This document shows positions 1 to 10,804 of a stretch of DNA of 64,000 nucleotides, one piece after another; position 1 is the first letter of the stretch, and each line of letters begins with the position of its first letter. The notes beneath the pieces are model-generated. The model was not told the origin of the DNA. It worked only from the letters and a program-made list of their open reading frames with translations, and ran no database searches. Source of the stretch: Scleromitrula shiraiana (lineage: Eukaryota; Ascomycota; Leotiomycetes; Helotiales; Sclerotiniaceae); the NCBI GenBank assembly GCA_028455995.1, contig JABELC010000007.1:1178001-1242000 (forward strand), in the 5' to 3' direction. The position numbers were made by a program, and so were the translations under genes.

Positions 1-1
1 A

Positions 2-280
2 GGACGTTATTGGATTGGTCATGATATTATCACCTTGGTTCTCTTACCTATATTCCAATTTCTGAGATTCAAAAAGGGAGTCTTGGATGTAGCGAGTTCT
101 TTCGTCGAATTTCTGATCCATGTGTTATACTGGAAAGAAGGAACATTTGAGATTTGGGACCCATGGCCTTGGTGGTGTTTGTACGTGATTTACTTGCCGC
201 TTACATTTCTGGTCAAGATTTGGGAACGGAAGTGGTGGAGTAGATGTAATGTTAGTACGGGGAAGTTCTTTGGGGTTTGA
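2..280 (+). CDS. C-terminal part of an unidentified polytopic membrane protein (5' partial)
   Basis: The frame is open from the first bases of the window to a TGA at 278-280, giving about 92 residues. Two long hydrophobic, aromatic-rich stretches are visible. One runs from about residue 9 to 20 (IITLVLLPIFQF) and the other is near residues 57-70 (WWCLYVIYLPLTFLVKI). They are joined by a Trp-rich loop containing EIWDPWPWW and followed by a short basic tail (ERKWWSR). This looks like the last exon of a multi-pass membrane protein. I do not recognise the family, so no function is assigned. The start lies outside the window. Confidence 0.5.
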   Translation, partial: GRYWIGHDIITLVLLPIFQFLRFKKGVLDVASSFVEFLIHVLYWKEGTFEIWDPWPWWCLYVIYLPLTFLVKIWERKWWSRCNVSTGKFFGV

Positions 281-1184
281 AATTGATGATGTGAAGAGAA
301 GAGAAGAGAAGAGAAGAGAAGAGAAGAGAAGGGCAAAAAAGAAATGAAAAGATGTATTGAAATACATTGATAGCAGTAGCGTTACTCCCCGCATAGATAC
401 CGGTACACCGATCTTCGAGTCGTATCATCAGCATGTCATTCCAGAAATTGTGTTTTGAAGTTTACCATCTGATCATTTTTATAAAAGATTTATTGATTAC
501 TCAATCAGAATGACTCGACTGTATGCATAATCATATAGAGTGCAGATTGTCATACAAGTGTTGAGAAAGGAAGAGAAGGCGCAAACAAATTAATTCAACA
601 GGGTGATCAAGTTCTCACCTCCACAATTCGTGTCTATTCAATAAAAATCTTCTAAAGCAGGACAGCAATTTGAGAAGAAACATTTATGTTGATTCATGCA
701 AACTTATATATCGATTTCTTCTCATAAATTTGAATCAGCAAACACACTTTCTTTTCGTCGCCACTCCCTCCTCTATTTTTCATATGTGAGCGAAAACAAA
801 ATGAAAAGCTGATAACGGCGACAATGCAATCTAACCAGAGAAATGCACCGCCATTTTATTGATGGGGTCCGGAATAAACCTTGATATCGCACTCGATCTA
901 CAAATAATTTCGAATTAATATTTAAGAGGAGATGATATCCATCCAAGTTTTAAAGAAGTACTTTGTTGTCACTTTCAATGTACATATCCTCACTAAAGTC
1001 AACGCAATAACCAGTGATCAACTCACTGGGATAGACGTAAGACCTGGAGAAACGTAGGTATCTATTGGGTATCTTCCTATAACAATCTAAACTCATAATG
1101 CCTGCCAACTCAACCGACACACCCAAACTCACTTCCCCACAAGACGTACGACAAAAGGTAAATATCCTGCTAGGCAGCCATCAA
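281..1184. other. Intergenic, convergent 3' flanks
   Basis: This lies between the end of the membrane-protein gene and the end of the MHYT gene. It holds a GAGAA pentamer microsatellite at 293-330. Otherwise the sequence is ordinary AT-rich spacer with no convincing coding frame. Confidence 0.6.
293..330 (+). repeat. (GAGAA)n pentanucleotide microsatellite
   Basis: About eight uninterrupted GAGAA units lie just after the stop codon of the first gene, so they are probably in its 3' UTR. Confidence 0.9.
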
Positions 1185-4010
1185 TCATTCAGGCCTGGCC
1201 GAGCTCTTAACACAAATTTCAAACAACTCATCCACAAACGTTGGTGGGTCAACATCCTCCGTAGCCGATGCCGTGACACCATGACCCCAAGTACTCCCTC
1301 TCTGTTCGAAGCCCCTCCCTTTCCCAGGTCCTTTCTTATCAGACGATTTCTTAACTTCTCTCGTAACCTCCGAACTAACTAATATACCACCCAACGATTG
1401 ATGGGAATCGGCTCTTGGTTTAGTGCCAATCGATTGGCCCGTCTCGTCAGTTTTGTCGATTGATTGGCCCGTCTCGTCAGTTTTGTTAGCATTGCCACTC
1501 AGACGATGTTGCCACATAGTCTTGAGTCTGGAGGGTTTGGCCATCATATCTTTTCTGGTCACGAGTTTGGTAATAACATTCCCAAAAGGATCCATTTCTT
1601 CCACTACTTCGACTTCCAACTGCCTGCTATTGTGGAATCTCCATCGCTGAAGAAGCTTGTTTTCTGCCGCTCCGCGAGCAGTTTCGTCGAATATTGGTGC
1701 AAACTCGCGATATATGGCTCTAGCGAAGAAGGAATGATCCAAGGCATTCTTGTATACACGCTGTTGCAATTTGAAAAGACTGATTGGCGCAAATGCACAC
1801 TTTTTCCCTGGTGCACGACGAGAATGAATAGGCACCATAAGTCGGAATGAGATAAGTAATGCCTCTCCAGGTCGCGAGTTTTCGGATGTACCACGGCATG
1901 GAGCTTTGATGGGTTTGGCAACAAGACACGCTTCGCTGAATATAGGATCACCCATTTCATATTTTAGTGATTGAAGGGTGGTGAGTAGTTCGTTTGAAAA
2001 GGTCTTCTCTTTTGCGGGTAAATCTTTGGCCTTAACAGCTTTATTTAAGAACCTTTGGCATTCGGTCACATTGAGATTATTCATTGCATTTAGGAATTCG
2101 AGTTGCCAATCCTCCAGGTGGTCGAAAGGCAAGATCATTGTAGGAAGTTGACTCTTAGCATCTTTCCTTACGACAATATCGAAACCTCCATGAATGGAAG
2201 CTCGGATGGCAAAGCATGCAAGGTGGTAGCCTGGTTCAAGCATGTCATCTTGATTTGAATATTCCCACAATCTCTTTAGAAGCTTGACAAGATCCTCAGG
2301 TTTGATCTTCATGGTATCTGAAAGGTATGGTAAAACATGGTCAATCTTTCCGAAACGGTACCCAGCTGCCTGCAAAGTTTCTCTTTCTTGGTCATGTGCC
2401 CTTTTCACTAGGAAAAGGAGTTGACCGGTCCCTGCAGCACCAGCATCTTTCTCCAAATCTTTCCTAGGTCTCCTAATAGCACGGCGCCCACCCTTAATCT
2501 TGTACTTAATCTCGGCAACCACTTTATTTATGAAGTCGCTGGCCGTATTTACATGTGATTCGATGATCGTTTTGGATGATGTTTTTTGCCCAGTTCCAAT
2601 GATCTCGTCGAATAAATAGCCAAGTTCATTCACTGGCCTATGAAGGTCATTTGCAATATCGGCAGCAGCGATACAAAATAGCTCTCGAAACAATACAGAG
2701 TAATCCTTGATAGGCTCACCTTCATCATCCATTAAACTGACTTCATAGTTGGATCCTATTCGATGATGTTGACAGTGAGCTTCGATATGCTTACGCATAG
2801 CTGGAATTATGTTTTTCACACAGTTCCAATTGCGAGTTGTTCGAAATATCCACAGAAAGGTAGGGTGAGAAATACTGAATACGTCATTTATGTTCTGATT
2901 CAAATTAGCAATCGCAAGCAAAATTGCACAATGTGCTATCGTACCCCTTCAATGAATGAATCTGTTATCTTACGATTTGGAAGAAGCCCCTCGGGTGAAA
3001 GCAGAATCCTTCCATATTTATCAAATATAGCCGCGGAAAGAGAAAGTTTTTGAGATCTATTGATTGACTCTATCTTCTTTATTCGAAGAAAAATGACGAG
3101 GAGAATTTGCGTGCCGCAAGCAGTACTGGTCTAGTTATGTCAGCTAATTTCCAGGTGGGCTTGACAAGATTCAAGATAATCATACCAAAACTATAGCCGC
3201 AAAAATCGTCAGGTGACGAGAAATATTGGAACCCTTAGGAGGGTTGGGAGCAATTAGACGGTAACTTGTGCCAGCTGAAGCTAGCCAGTGCACACCAGAA
3301 ACAGCAAACGCAAGGATGGCTGCGCAAATACCTCTCTTCCACCATTGGGTAGCCCAAACTGAGCGCCAGAGAAGGGATAAGAAAATCGACAGTACACATC
3401 CCCCAATCGCTATAGCAACAGATACCACAACATAGGGAATGACAACATAACATGTGTAGTTTGAGATGCTGGCTTGTCCAAGGTAATGCATCCCACAGAT
3501 TCCGAGACCGGACAAGGTTCCACCTAAACAGACACGGGGAATATTGATTGTCTCATGAGAACCAACAGCCCAAAAAGACAAGAAGAATACTACGATCGGT
3601 AAGAAAAACGATTGGGTCATGAAAGTTGAGTCGTAAGTTAACTGAAGGTAGGATTCACCATTGCCGAGGGTGATGGCGCGATCTCCAATGAAGTGCGTGC
3701 ACCATATTGAAACTCCGCCCATGCAAAACGAAGAAATTGATAGCACCGTCCTGGTTCATGACTAGTCAGTGATGTGCCAAAAAGCTCTAGGTGTAAAGGG
3801 AGCATGCCAATTATACCGGCCTTTTCTCGACGTTCTCAGATGCAGTAACTCCAATGCCGTCCAAGCCCCAACAAGACTGACCAAGTACGACAAGATAACA
3901 TATCCAGCATCATATTGTTTGTCGACAACATGCCCTTCTAACTGATGCCACGACGCGATTGTTCCGTTGAAATGGACCGTGGCATTTAGAGTTTTATTGG
4001 TTTCGATCAT
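1185..4010 (-). CDS. MHYT-domain seven-helix sensor-like membrane protein
   Basis: Four exons join in frame to 884 aa: 4010-3817, 3750-3186, 3130-2945 and 2894-1185. The introns are about 50-66 nt, and introns 2 and 3 have clear CTGAC/CTAAT branch points. The N-terminal third has about seven hydrophobic helices. Three of them carry the conserved His of the MHYT signature, in the contexts IWCTHFIGDRAI, CGMHYLGQASI and SGVHWLASAG. MHYT domains are proposed to be metal-binding sensors of O2, CO or NO (known for bacteria). The following 600 or so residues are soluble. They start with a segment containing DKYGRILLSPEGLLP and IFRTTRNW, which I remember as shared by fungal MHYT proteins, and end in a basic, low-complexity tail. 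No GGDEF, EAL or kinase domain is visible. The family call is firm; the ligand and output are unknown. Confidence 0.85.
1431..1486 (-). repeat. 30-bp in-frame tandem duplication inside the MHYT gene
   Basis: Two 26-bp copies start at 1431 and 1461, spaced by exactly 30 bp and differing at one base. They encode a doubled KTDETGQSI motif in the low-complexity tail, so the reading frame is kept. Confidence 0.85.
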
Positions 4011-5721
4011 ATAGGTGTTGCTGGAGCAATTACAAAGCTAGGGTCGAGTTATGGGAGGTTTTATTTGTAGTGATGATGAAGTTGTAGGATGTCTGGATAT
4101 AAATTAGATTTTTTGTTCATCATGAATCGAAGCACTAGAGATGCAGAACCATAATCGAATACAGAAGTATTTGATTTCGCGACTTATCCAAAAGAGTCTG
4201 AGAATGGCCGGTATATATGGTGAAACAATAGATCAATCGGAAATTCGATCTAAAATCGATTTGCGATTGCCAACGAACTCAGAGTATATAAATCTCAGTA
4301 AAAGATATGCGGAATTTGGGAGGTCTGTGAGAGGCAGGATAAAACTTCGCTGTGGTCCAGAGTAAGGATAGAATGAGTTGAAAGCTCAGGGTTTGAAGAG
4401 ATAGAAGTATGCTCTTAAGGGTAGATGGAGAACGGGGGAAATGATATTTGAAATTCGTATAAAACAATTTTGGATTTCAAGGAATAAACGGTCACAATAA
4501 TGATGACAATAATAAATACAACAAGGAGGTGCTTTTTCTAGGGAAGATGGGTAAACAATAGAAGTATTAGGGTTAAGATACAATCGATGAAATGTATCAG
4601 TGATCGAACTTTTCAAACTTTTCTTTCTACTGCAACTGTGATGGGAAGGAATGCAGTCGCCAGTTCACCATTTGCAAGAGACTCTCTCACACTGCAAGAG
4701 CTATTGACTACGAGAACCTTAGCATTGAGTAACCATACAAAAGAAAAAATGCAGCCCATATAGCCAACACTACTACGAATACTTATCATGGCCATAAGAT
4801 GAGAGTATACTCTCAAATCAAATTCTTCGCCTTCGTCACTTTCCCATTGCTGCTAAGTAACAGCTCAAGATCGGGATGGCATCCCAAACACTCCATAATG
4901 TAAACATCACAGTATTGGGATGATAGAACCATTTGGATTGTGATGATTGTGTTTGCCTAAGTGAAAGTGGAATATATTCGAGGAGTGCTTTTAAACTTTG
5001 AGGTTGTGTGCAATGGATGACTAATCTTGCTGCTTGAAAGAAAAAACTTCCACACCTAGCACACCATATTTGAGCTTGTATGTTTTCATAGTAGATAAGT
5101 TTGAATTATTAGAAGGTTCACGGAATACAATGTTTTAATCGTTAATTATTAAATAAACCAAAACCTGCTAGTGCCCTGCTTACGTACGGCGGCATGTAGT
5201 GGATATGTGATCGCCAGATAGACTAATAATTGGTACCACCCCCAAACCATTCCATTGCCTTATGAAATAAATGTATAAATGACAATAAGCAGATGTGATG
5301 CTATAAGATTTCTATTATTCCATTATAAGGAGACATCATGGCCACGATTTCTCATAGCTCTGCATATGAAGAATAAACATACAAGCAAAAAGGACAGGAA
5401 TAAAATTTGTATTCTGCTGGCCCTGAAATATCTACATAGTAGGTGAAATACCAGTAATTGGATAGTTATACAACAAAAACCGTAAAACTATCGTCTAGTT
5501 CAAGCAGAAGTACATTGGCATTCCTTACCCGGTGTCAGAATTCGGTACTCTGCTCCGTCATACATCTCAAAAGCTTTAAAGACTAAAGCCTTAGTAATAT
5601 ACTCGACTCAAGCCTAGCAAAATCTAATACCGAATTAGAATGGACCCATAAAAACCTTGAATCTTATCTCGAAAACATGTCGTTCACTGTAACTTGCAAA
5701 GGAATAAGAATCTCCAGCAGT
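4011..5721. other. Intergenic, promoter side of the MHYT gene
   Basis: Only short unrelated open frames occur here, without family resemblance or plausible joins. The first part is presumably the MHYT gene's 5' region. I see no repeat, RNA gene or decayed gene. Confidence 0.5.
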
Positions 5722-6729
5722 TCACCTCCTTGATGAGTATGGATCTTCGACTCGCGTTCTCTTGTGACGTCCTTCTTCTCGGAAACGATCATTCGTATAA
5801 TCGTCCCTTGCTCGTTTACGATTATCGGTATTGGTATTCGCCCATCTGTTATGTTTGAACGGATTGTTCGACGACGTAGCGTTCCTTGTGATTCTTGACT
5901 GGAGAGAACGAGGGCTTCTGTCTCGTCCTCGCAATATTTCTCTTTCGCGGTCAGGATTTCGGAGCTCATTGTAATCAATACTTCGAATATGCGACCAAAC
6001 TTCTCCAACAGATATATCCGGGCAGCGATGCGCATAATCCTCCACCGCTTGTACTCTCCCAGTAGCTATGTATAATTTTTGGGCCTCCTCTTTGGATATT
6101 TTCTTTAACTTATCAACAGTGTCTGCATGATCCTTCTCTGCTCTTCCAAATTTCCTTGCATTCTCTTCCTCAACCATCTGCAATCTCTCAACGGTTTTAT
6201 TGTATTTATTCCTTAATTGTCCGAACCTCACGGCTTCTTCATCTGCCATCATTTGCGATCTTTCAACATCCTTTCGGTATTTGTCCTTCAACTGCTGAAG
6301 TGTTATCGCCATTTCTTCTGAAACCTTCCTTGATTGCTCCAAGATCTCGGCATGTGTCTCTTTCATGCTTTTGATTTCCTCGTCGTGTCGCTCTTGAATT
6401 GCACTCGCGTTTTGATCTAGTTTGCTCTTCATTTCGTTCGTGATCTTGTCTTTCAATGCTGGGAATGCTTCGAGTAATTCAGATAGACTGACAGATGCAG
6501 CCAAGACTATTTCGTATTCTTTCGCAACCCTTCCACCTGCTCTTACTAGATCCAACTCTCTTTTCGTATAATCTAACTCGTCCTGTAGCTGTATTATGGC
6601 CGCAGGATTGACTACTCCGTTTGTAGTTATTGGAAGCCGCACCCGAGGTTTGATGGCCTCAATCAGATCATCGGTCATTTCGTCATCGCCGAAATGGGTT
6701 TCTTCGACTTCTGGAACCTCGAATTTCAT
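5722..6729 (-). CDS. Coiled-coil protein with 25-residue repeats and basic C-terminal tail
   Basis: I do not recognise this protein. The first in-frame ATG is at 6729, giving 335 aa. The frame stays open about 130 bp further upstream without an ATG, and a TTTTCGCAG acceptor lies near 6822, so an upstream first exon is possible. Roughly the middle third is a continuous, charged coiled coil. Within it two tandem 25-residue units (each with VERxQM, then EEA or EEN, then RFG or KFG) are followed by a partial third (TVDKLKK..EEAQK). The last 80 residues are rich in Arg, Asn, Asp and Ser, with KR/RKR clusters that suggest nuclear location or nucleic-acid binding. No enzymatic motif is seen. It stands alone between two long spacers. 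Confidence 0.6.
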   Translation of the reverse strand: MKFEVPEVEETHFGDDEMTDDLIEAIKPRVRLPITTNGVVNPAAIIQLQDELDYTKRELDLVRAGGRVAKEYEIVLAASVSLSELLEAFPALKDKITNEMKSKLDQNASAIQERHDEEIKSMKETHAEILEQSRKVSEEMAITLQQLKDKYRKDVERSQMMADEEAVRFGQLRNKYNKTVERLQMVEEENARKFGRAEKDHADTVDKLKKISKEEAQKLYIATGRVQAVEDYAHRCPDISVGEVWSHIRSIDYNELRNPDREREILRGRDRSPRSLQSRITRNATSSNNPFKHNRWANTNTDNRKRARDDYTNDRFREEGRHKRTRVEDPYSSRR

Positions 6730-7936
6730 TTTGGTATGCTCTATAACTTCTTTCGTGGGCGTCCAAGGCACGCAAGTGTAGATGTTGACGAAGAAGCCGC
6801 TTACAAAGTTTGACTTAACACTGCGAAAAGAATATTGATGAAAATTAGTGAATCAATCAGCCGTAATTATATTTCCATCCAACCAGTAGAAATCTGAATG
6901 TGCACCAATTTTAAAATATGTAGGTGAGGATTAAGATCAGAATCCAGTCAGCAAGATTTCATTCATCTTCCAACCAATTCCTAAGACGGAAGTCTCAATC
7001 AGAGGGATTGAAAAACTCTCTCCTGACAAACTTATCTTGATAAAATATATTTTAAAGAAATTTTCAAAATTAGAGATGTTTCATTGCTGTTGTTGCATCG
7101 TCAGAGGGAATATTTATTAATCGGTTATATATATCTAAGGTAAATAACCCTTTCATAACCTTATGAAATTATATTTGAAAACTTACGAAATATGATATCC
7201 TGATTTCTAACAGCATGAAATAATCCATAAATAAATGCAATGAAAATAAAAAGAATAGTGATCATTCAGAATATCAATTTAAGGTAGGTAACGAGGAGAC
7301 TATTGGCCCCGAGAGAGTGAAGTAATAAATCACAGATGAGCCAACTACCAAGTAGTCTTGGATATCTTCTAAGAAGAAGATACTACCAGTATATACAACT
7401 CAGTCCACAATTCTTCATTGAATAGCAACCTTGTGACATTCGAGTTTATTTCAAAAAAAAAAAAAGATCTATCTAGATGTTTGAGTCTATTTTAGTATCT
7501 AGATTTATTTCAATATCTGAATCTATTTGATTCTCTGAATCCATTTGAATATCTCAATTTAGTTAAGTGTCTAAAGTCATGTAAATATATAACTCTATTT
7601 TGATATTTGAATTGATTTGGATATATGAGACTTTTTTCTTACATGTCAGAAGATTTCAATACACTGTACTCGACCTCGCTAGAAGTTCTTGTCACTCGGG
7701 TTTGTTGATGAATAGCTCCAATTTCTCCCTGTTGGATTCAAACTCTCAAGCAATGTACAGCAATTTTGATTCCATACTCTACCAAGAAGATAACCCTCAT
7801 TAACCAAGAACTAACACCTACTATTTAGGTAAGTACAAACATAGAATGAGACTCTCATACTCATGGAGCTATAGCTGATACTTATGCATAGAAATTATCT
7901 TCCACTTCCAGAACAGACTAATCAGATTTATTTAGG
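6730..7936. other. Intergenic spacer with a degenerate tandem repeat
   Basis: AT-rich spacer between the coiled-coil gene and the decayed gene at 7937. It includes a 13-base A run near 7453-7465 and the 18-bp repeat array listed separately. A possible non-ATG or upstream exon of the coiled-coil gene may lie in its first 100 bases. Confidence 0.5.
7479..7640 (+). repeat. Degenerate 18-bp tandem repeat, about nine units
   Basis: Successive 18-bp blocks from 7479 follow an approximate consensus ATCTGAATCTATTTGAAT. The best-matching units start at 7515 and 7533, and they fade at both ends. The unit is a multiple of three, but the array contains stops in every frame I checked, so it is not obviously coding now. 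Confidence 0.75.
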
Positions 7937-8776
7937 ATGTCTGAAGAAGAGTACCCGGGTGAGCCACACGACCCTCCTCCACCATATGAAGTAACCTACT
8001 CTCAAATATCTCGCCGGAGTAGCCACCAAAATTCAAGATCAAGACAAGAGCGCACTCGTGAAAATCCTAGAGGGCGACCGGCGCACCATCACAGTCAACA
8101 TAGATCAACAATAGAACGTACTCATGAACATTTTGAACATTCAGCACAAACAGATGGGTTAAGTTAACGGTTTCTAAACCCGCGATTTTGTTCAGAAACC
8201 CAATCACCGAATCCGTACATACAACCGCAACAATATCAAGGATATCAATATCAGTAACAGCCACTCGAACAGCAACAACTATTTCAACAGCAACCAGTAT
8301 TTGAAGAGTAGCAGCGATATGAAGAGCGACAGAAATACGAAGAACAACAACAATATAAACGACAACAACAGTTATATGAACAGCAGAAATAATATCGAGA
8401 AGGAAGGCTCCAACAACATTTATACAGTTCATCCACGCAACCACAATCATCTCGACATCGAGTGGATATCATGCTCGCTAAGAATGCAATCTTGATTGAG
8501 TGCAGGGATTTGAAAATCGAGTACCAAAAGTACAAGACGCAATGGGCGGAATATGCAGAATTTCAAACCGTATTTGAGGAGAATTCATTAGACTCAGCAA
8601 GGTTAAAGAGAGATGACAGTGGCCGAGGTGTGAATTTTACTATAGAAAGGTTTAATGTGTTGAGATCGAAATTGCTCAAAGCTAGGAAGGAATGCGGGAG
8701 TACTGATCTAGAATGGTTCGATGGGTTTGAAAATTTGATTGATAGAGTGGACCTAGAAATGGTATGGTATTCATAA
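7937..8776 (+). pseudogene. Decayed Pro/Gln-rich gene with four in-frame TAA/TAG stops
   Basis: An ATG at 7937 opens a frame with a PPPPY motif near its start. The frame then meets stops at 8165, 8255, 8309 and 8390, and after them it runs open to a final TAA at 8774. All segments share one frame. The sequence between the stops is dominated by CAA/CAG, TAT and GAA codons, which looks like a Gln-rich linker. The part from about 8460 onward is a normal-looking charged helical domain of about 100 residues (ECRDLKIEYQKYK, then ERFNVLRSKLLKARKE). Each stop would be Gln if its T were C, the CpA-to-TpA change typical of repeat-induced point mutation (RIP). Alternatives are a long intron over the Gln-rich part, or two small genes. 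The family is unknown. Confidence 0.55.
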
Positions 8777-8988
8777 TCTTTGATGGTTACCGTCGTGTCT
8801 GGAACTATTTTTGAGATTCTCAAATGACTAAATCTTTCTATGTATCTTTCTTGTTTTAACAAATATAATATTATTTATTGAATGGCTACTTTACATATTG
8901 GATCCTTGCTGCTGATGATACCCAGTAAATTGACATGCATTATGTACTATTGTAATGTCCTAAGATGATGTTTATGATTATATCTAAA

Positions 8989-9473
8989 TGAGAATCCATT
9001 GCATCCACCCAAAACTACAAACAAAACCATGACCAACCTTTTCTTGCGAGTATCAAGGGAGACTACAACAAACTCAAGTTTGACGGAGAAATACTCGATG
9101 CAAGAATAGATGCTGCTGCAAAGTGTATCAAGGAACTGGACGATGATATTGTTAAGTGGAGAGTAATAGCAAGGATGCTTTGTGGACAAAGGCATTCGCT
9201 AAGGATGAGGAGGCTTTATGGAAAGATTATTCTAAACATCGTGAGCTGTAACGTAATATTCTTCTGACGATGGATAGAAAGAGACTTTCGAAGGTGTAGT
9301 CGTTCTGTGCTATATAAAGCTCCCAAGCTGTTTCGTTGGCTTCCGAGAATATTTTGCATTTTCGCACTTTACAGGAATTGCAACAATATAATTCATTTTT
9401 AAGATTTACCAAAAGAAATATCGAGCTTTCATACATGCTCCTGCTAGTGTCCCAAATAGAGTGCGTTTTATAG
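8989..9473 (+). pseudogene. Second decayed coding fragment, frameshifted, with TAA/TAG stops
   Basis: One frame from about 8992 reads as plausible helical protein (DYNKLKFDGEILDARID, CIKELDDDIVKW). Near 9150 the coding character moves to a second frame (DALWTKAFAKDEEALWKDY). That frame then runs to 9471 through stops at 9249, 9297 and 9315, with Gln-rich text after them (LQELQQYNSFLRF). All three internal stops again become Gln by one T-to-C change. It could be the 3' part of the preceding pseudogene or a separate relic. No family is recognised. Confidence 0.4.
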
Positions 9474-10465
9474 AAGAACTTTAGAGAGATGTTTTATTCA
9501 TTCTAACAAAGTTCAAAACATCAAATCAAAACTATTATACATATCTTCAAATAACCAATGACCAGTGAAAATCAGAAAAGCACCGTGACACAACATAGAA
9601 TGATAATGCAAATTAATGTTATATTTATGTAACAACCGGAACTCCTATACATCAGTTAGCTAGCTAAGAGGCTCAAATACAACTGAAAGTTTATCAGGTT
9701 GACGGCAATAGTTGATGTCTTGTGAAAAAGAGTGCGAGTTTATCAATGCGTGCTGGATCACATTAAAGAGTGTACACGGCTATAGCGTTGGATAATCTTG
9801 AATACTTATCACCAAATGAAGTATGGAATTGAATGTAGGAACTCAGAATAGCAGTTTAGAGAAGTAAGTGTCGATGTAGTTCTCACAGCACACATGTGGA
9901 ACATCCAGAGATGTCAAGTTCGAACATAGCCAAAAACACCAAATCACAAGAATATCACACCCACCACCCATATTCATACTTGAACATAATATTGCTCACT
10001 CCCACAGAGCACATAGAGTATCATTGCATATTCACTATGATCACAAGATGTGACACCATATTTACAATGATTCGGAACTTTATGACGCATTTTAGTGCAC
10101 ATTCGCCTTTGGTCTGAACATCTCCACGAGGTTGACAGCAATATGGTATGATCATGTCAGAGCATTTCCCTATGATTCATACTTTGGTGACACATATGCA
10201 AGGTCCCGAAAAGTATAAATACCCCTCTTTCTTCCCCTCGAGTATCAGCTTTTACACACTACACACACTACACACACAACCTTAATATACATACCAACAC
10301 TTATCTACTAAACTTCACTTTTAAAATTAACAGAAGGATCTACAAGTTATAATCCATAATCAGCAAGACGTTCCCAAACCTATCTACTTAGCAAAAACTT
10401 TCAAGTTTCAGACCTCCGCTGTTCCTTCAATATATATTAGATTAATTTCAATTCCTCTAGCAACC
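9474..10465. other. Intergenic, contains the promoter of the small gene at 10466
   Basis: No coding frame. The last 260 bases look like an active promoter and leader: a TATA-like box, a CT-rich tract (10222-10240) and CACACTA-type repeats at about 10254-10281. Confidence 0.5.
10214..10221 (+). promoter_or_regulatory. TATA-like box of the 10466 gene
   Basis: TATAAATA is followed at once by a C/T-rich tract, a common fungal core-promoter layout. It lies about 245 bp before the ATG, which implies a leader of roughly 200 nt. Confidence 0.5.
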
Positions 10466-10804
10466 ATGTCTTCAAGCCAACAAGACTCCGCCCCAGTTCC
10501 ACACCCCGAGTCCCTAGAATTTGTTCCATCTCTCGAAGCCATGTCTCTTACTGGGCTTTATGATTGCCAAGCAGAGTTGGCGTTGCAACTACAGGACTGG
10601 TCACAGGAAATTGCTCGAAATTACCAGACGATGAGCCAATTTGGTGCTGAACCTTCTCCGGAAGAGAGCCTGCTGATGGTTGCAATTATCAATGAAACCA
10701 TCGAGATGACAGAGCAAGTTGAGGATCTGAGTAAGAGAATGATTAAGGTTATCACAGAGATAAGATTAAGGAATGACAATTCAATCAATCCTGGTCAACA
10801 ATAA
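10466..10804 (+). CDS. Small orphan protein, 112 aa
   Basis: A single exon starts at the ATG at 10466 and ends at TAA. I do not recognise the product. The N-terminus is Ser/Pro-rich (MSSSQQDSAPVPHP) and is followed by an acidic, mostly helical body rich in Leu, Glu and Gln. Two predicted helices stand out (MSLTGLYDCQAELALQL and ETIEMTEQVEDLSKRM), so a small coiled-coil fold is likely. There is no signal peptide or membrane segment. A good promoter lies upstream. Downstream, a GTAATG..CCTAATC..TAG set at about 10842-10901 looks like a 3' UTR intron, which supports a real transcript. It lies next to decayed sequence and a transposon-like element, so it may be lineage-specific. Confidence 0.6.
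   Translation: MSSSQQDSAPVPHPESLEFVPSLEAMSLTGLYDCQAELALQLQDWSQEIARNYQTMSQFGAEPSPEESLLMVAIINETIEMTEQVEDLSKRMIKVITEIRLRNDNSINPGQQ

Noticed and set aside
2..280. Identity of the first protein as a glycosyltransferase or desaturase tail
   Set aside because: Hydrophobic helices with Trp clusters alone do not single out a family; left unnamed.
4141..4816. Several 60-76 residue open frames upstream of the MHYT gene
   Set aside because: Short, on both strands, without plausible splice joins or recognisable motifs.
8165..8400. Nonstandard genetic code or stop read-through
   Set aside because: All other genes in the window use TAA/TAG/TGA normally, so decay or an intron is simpler.
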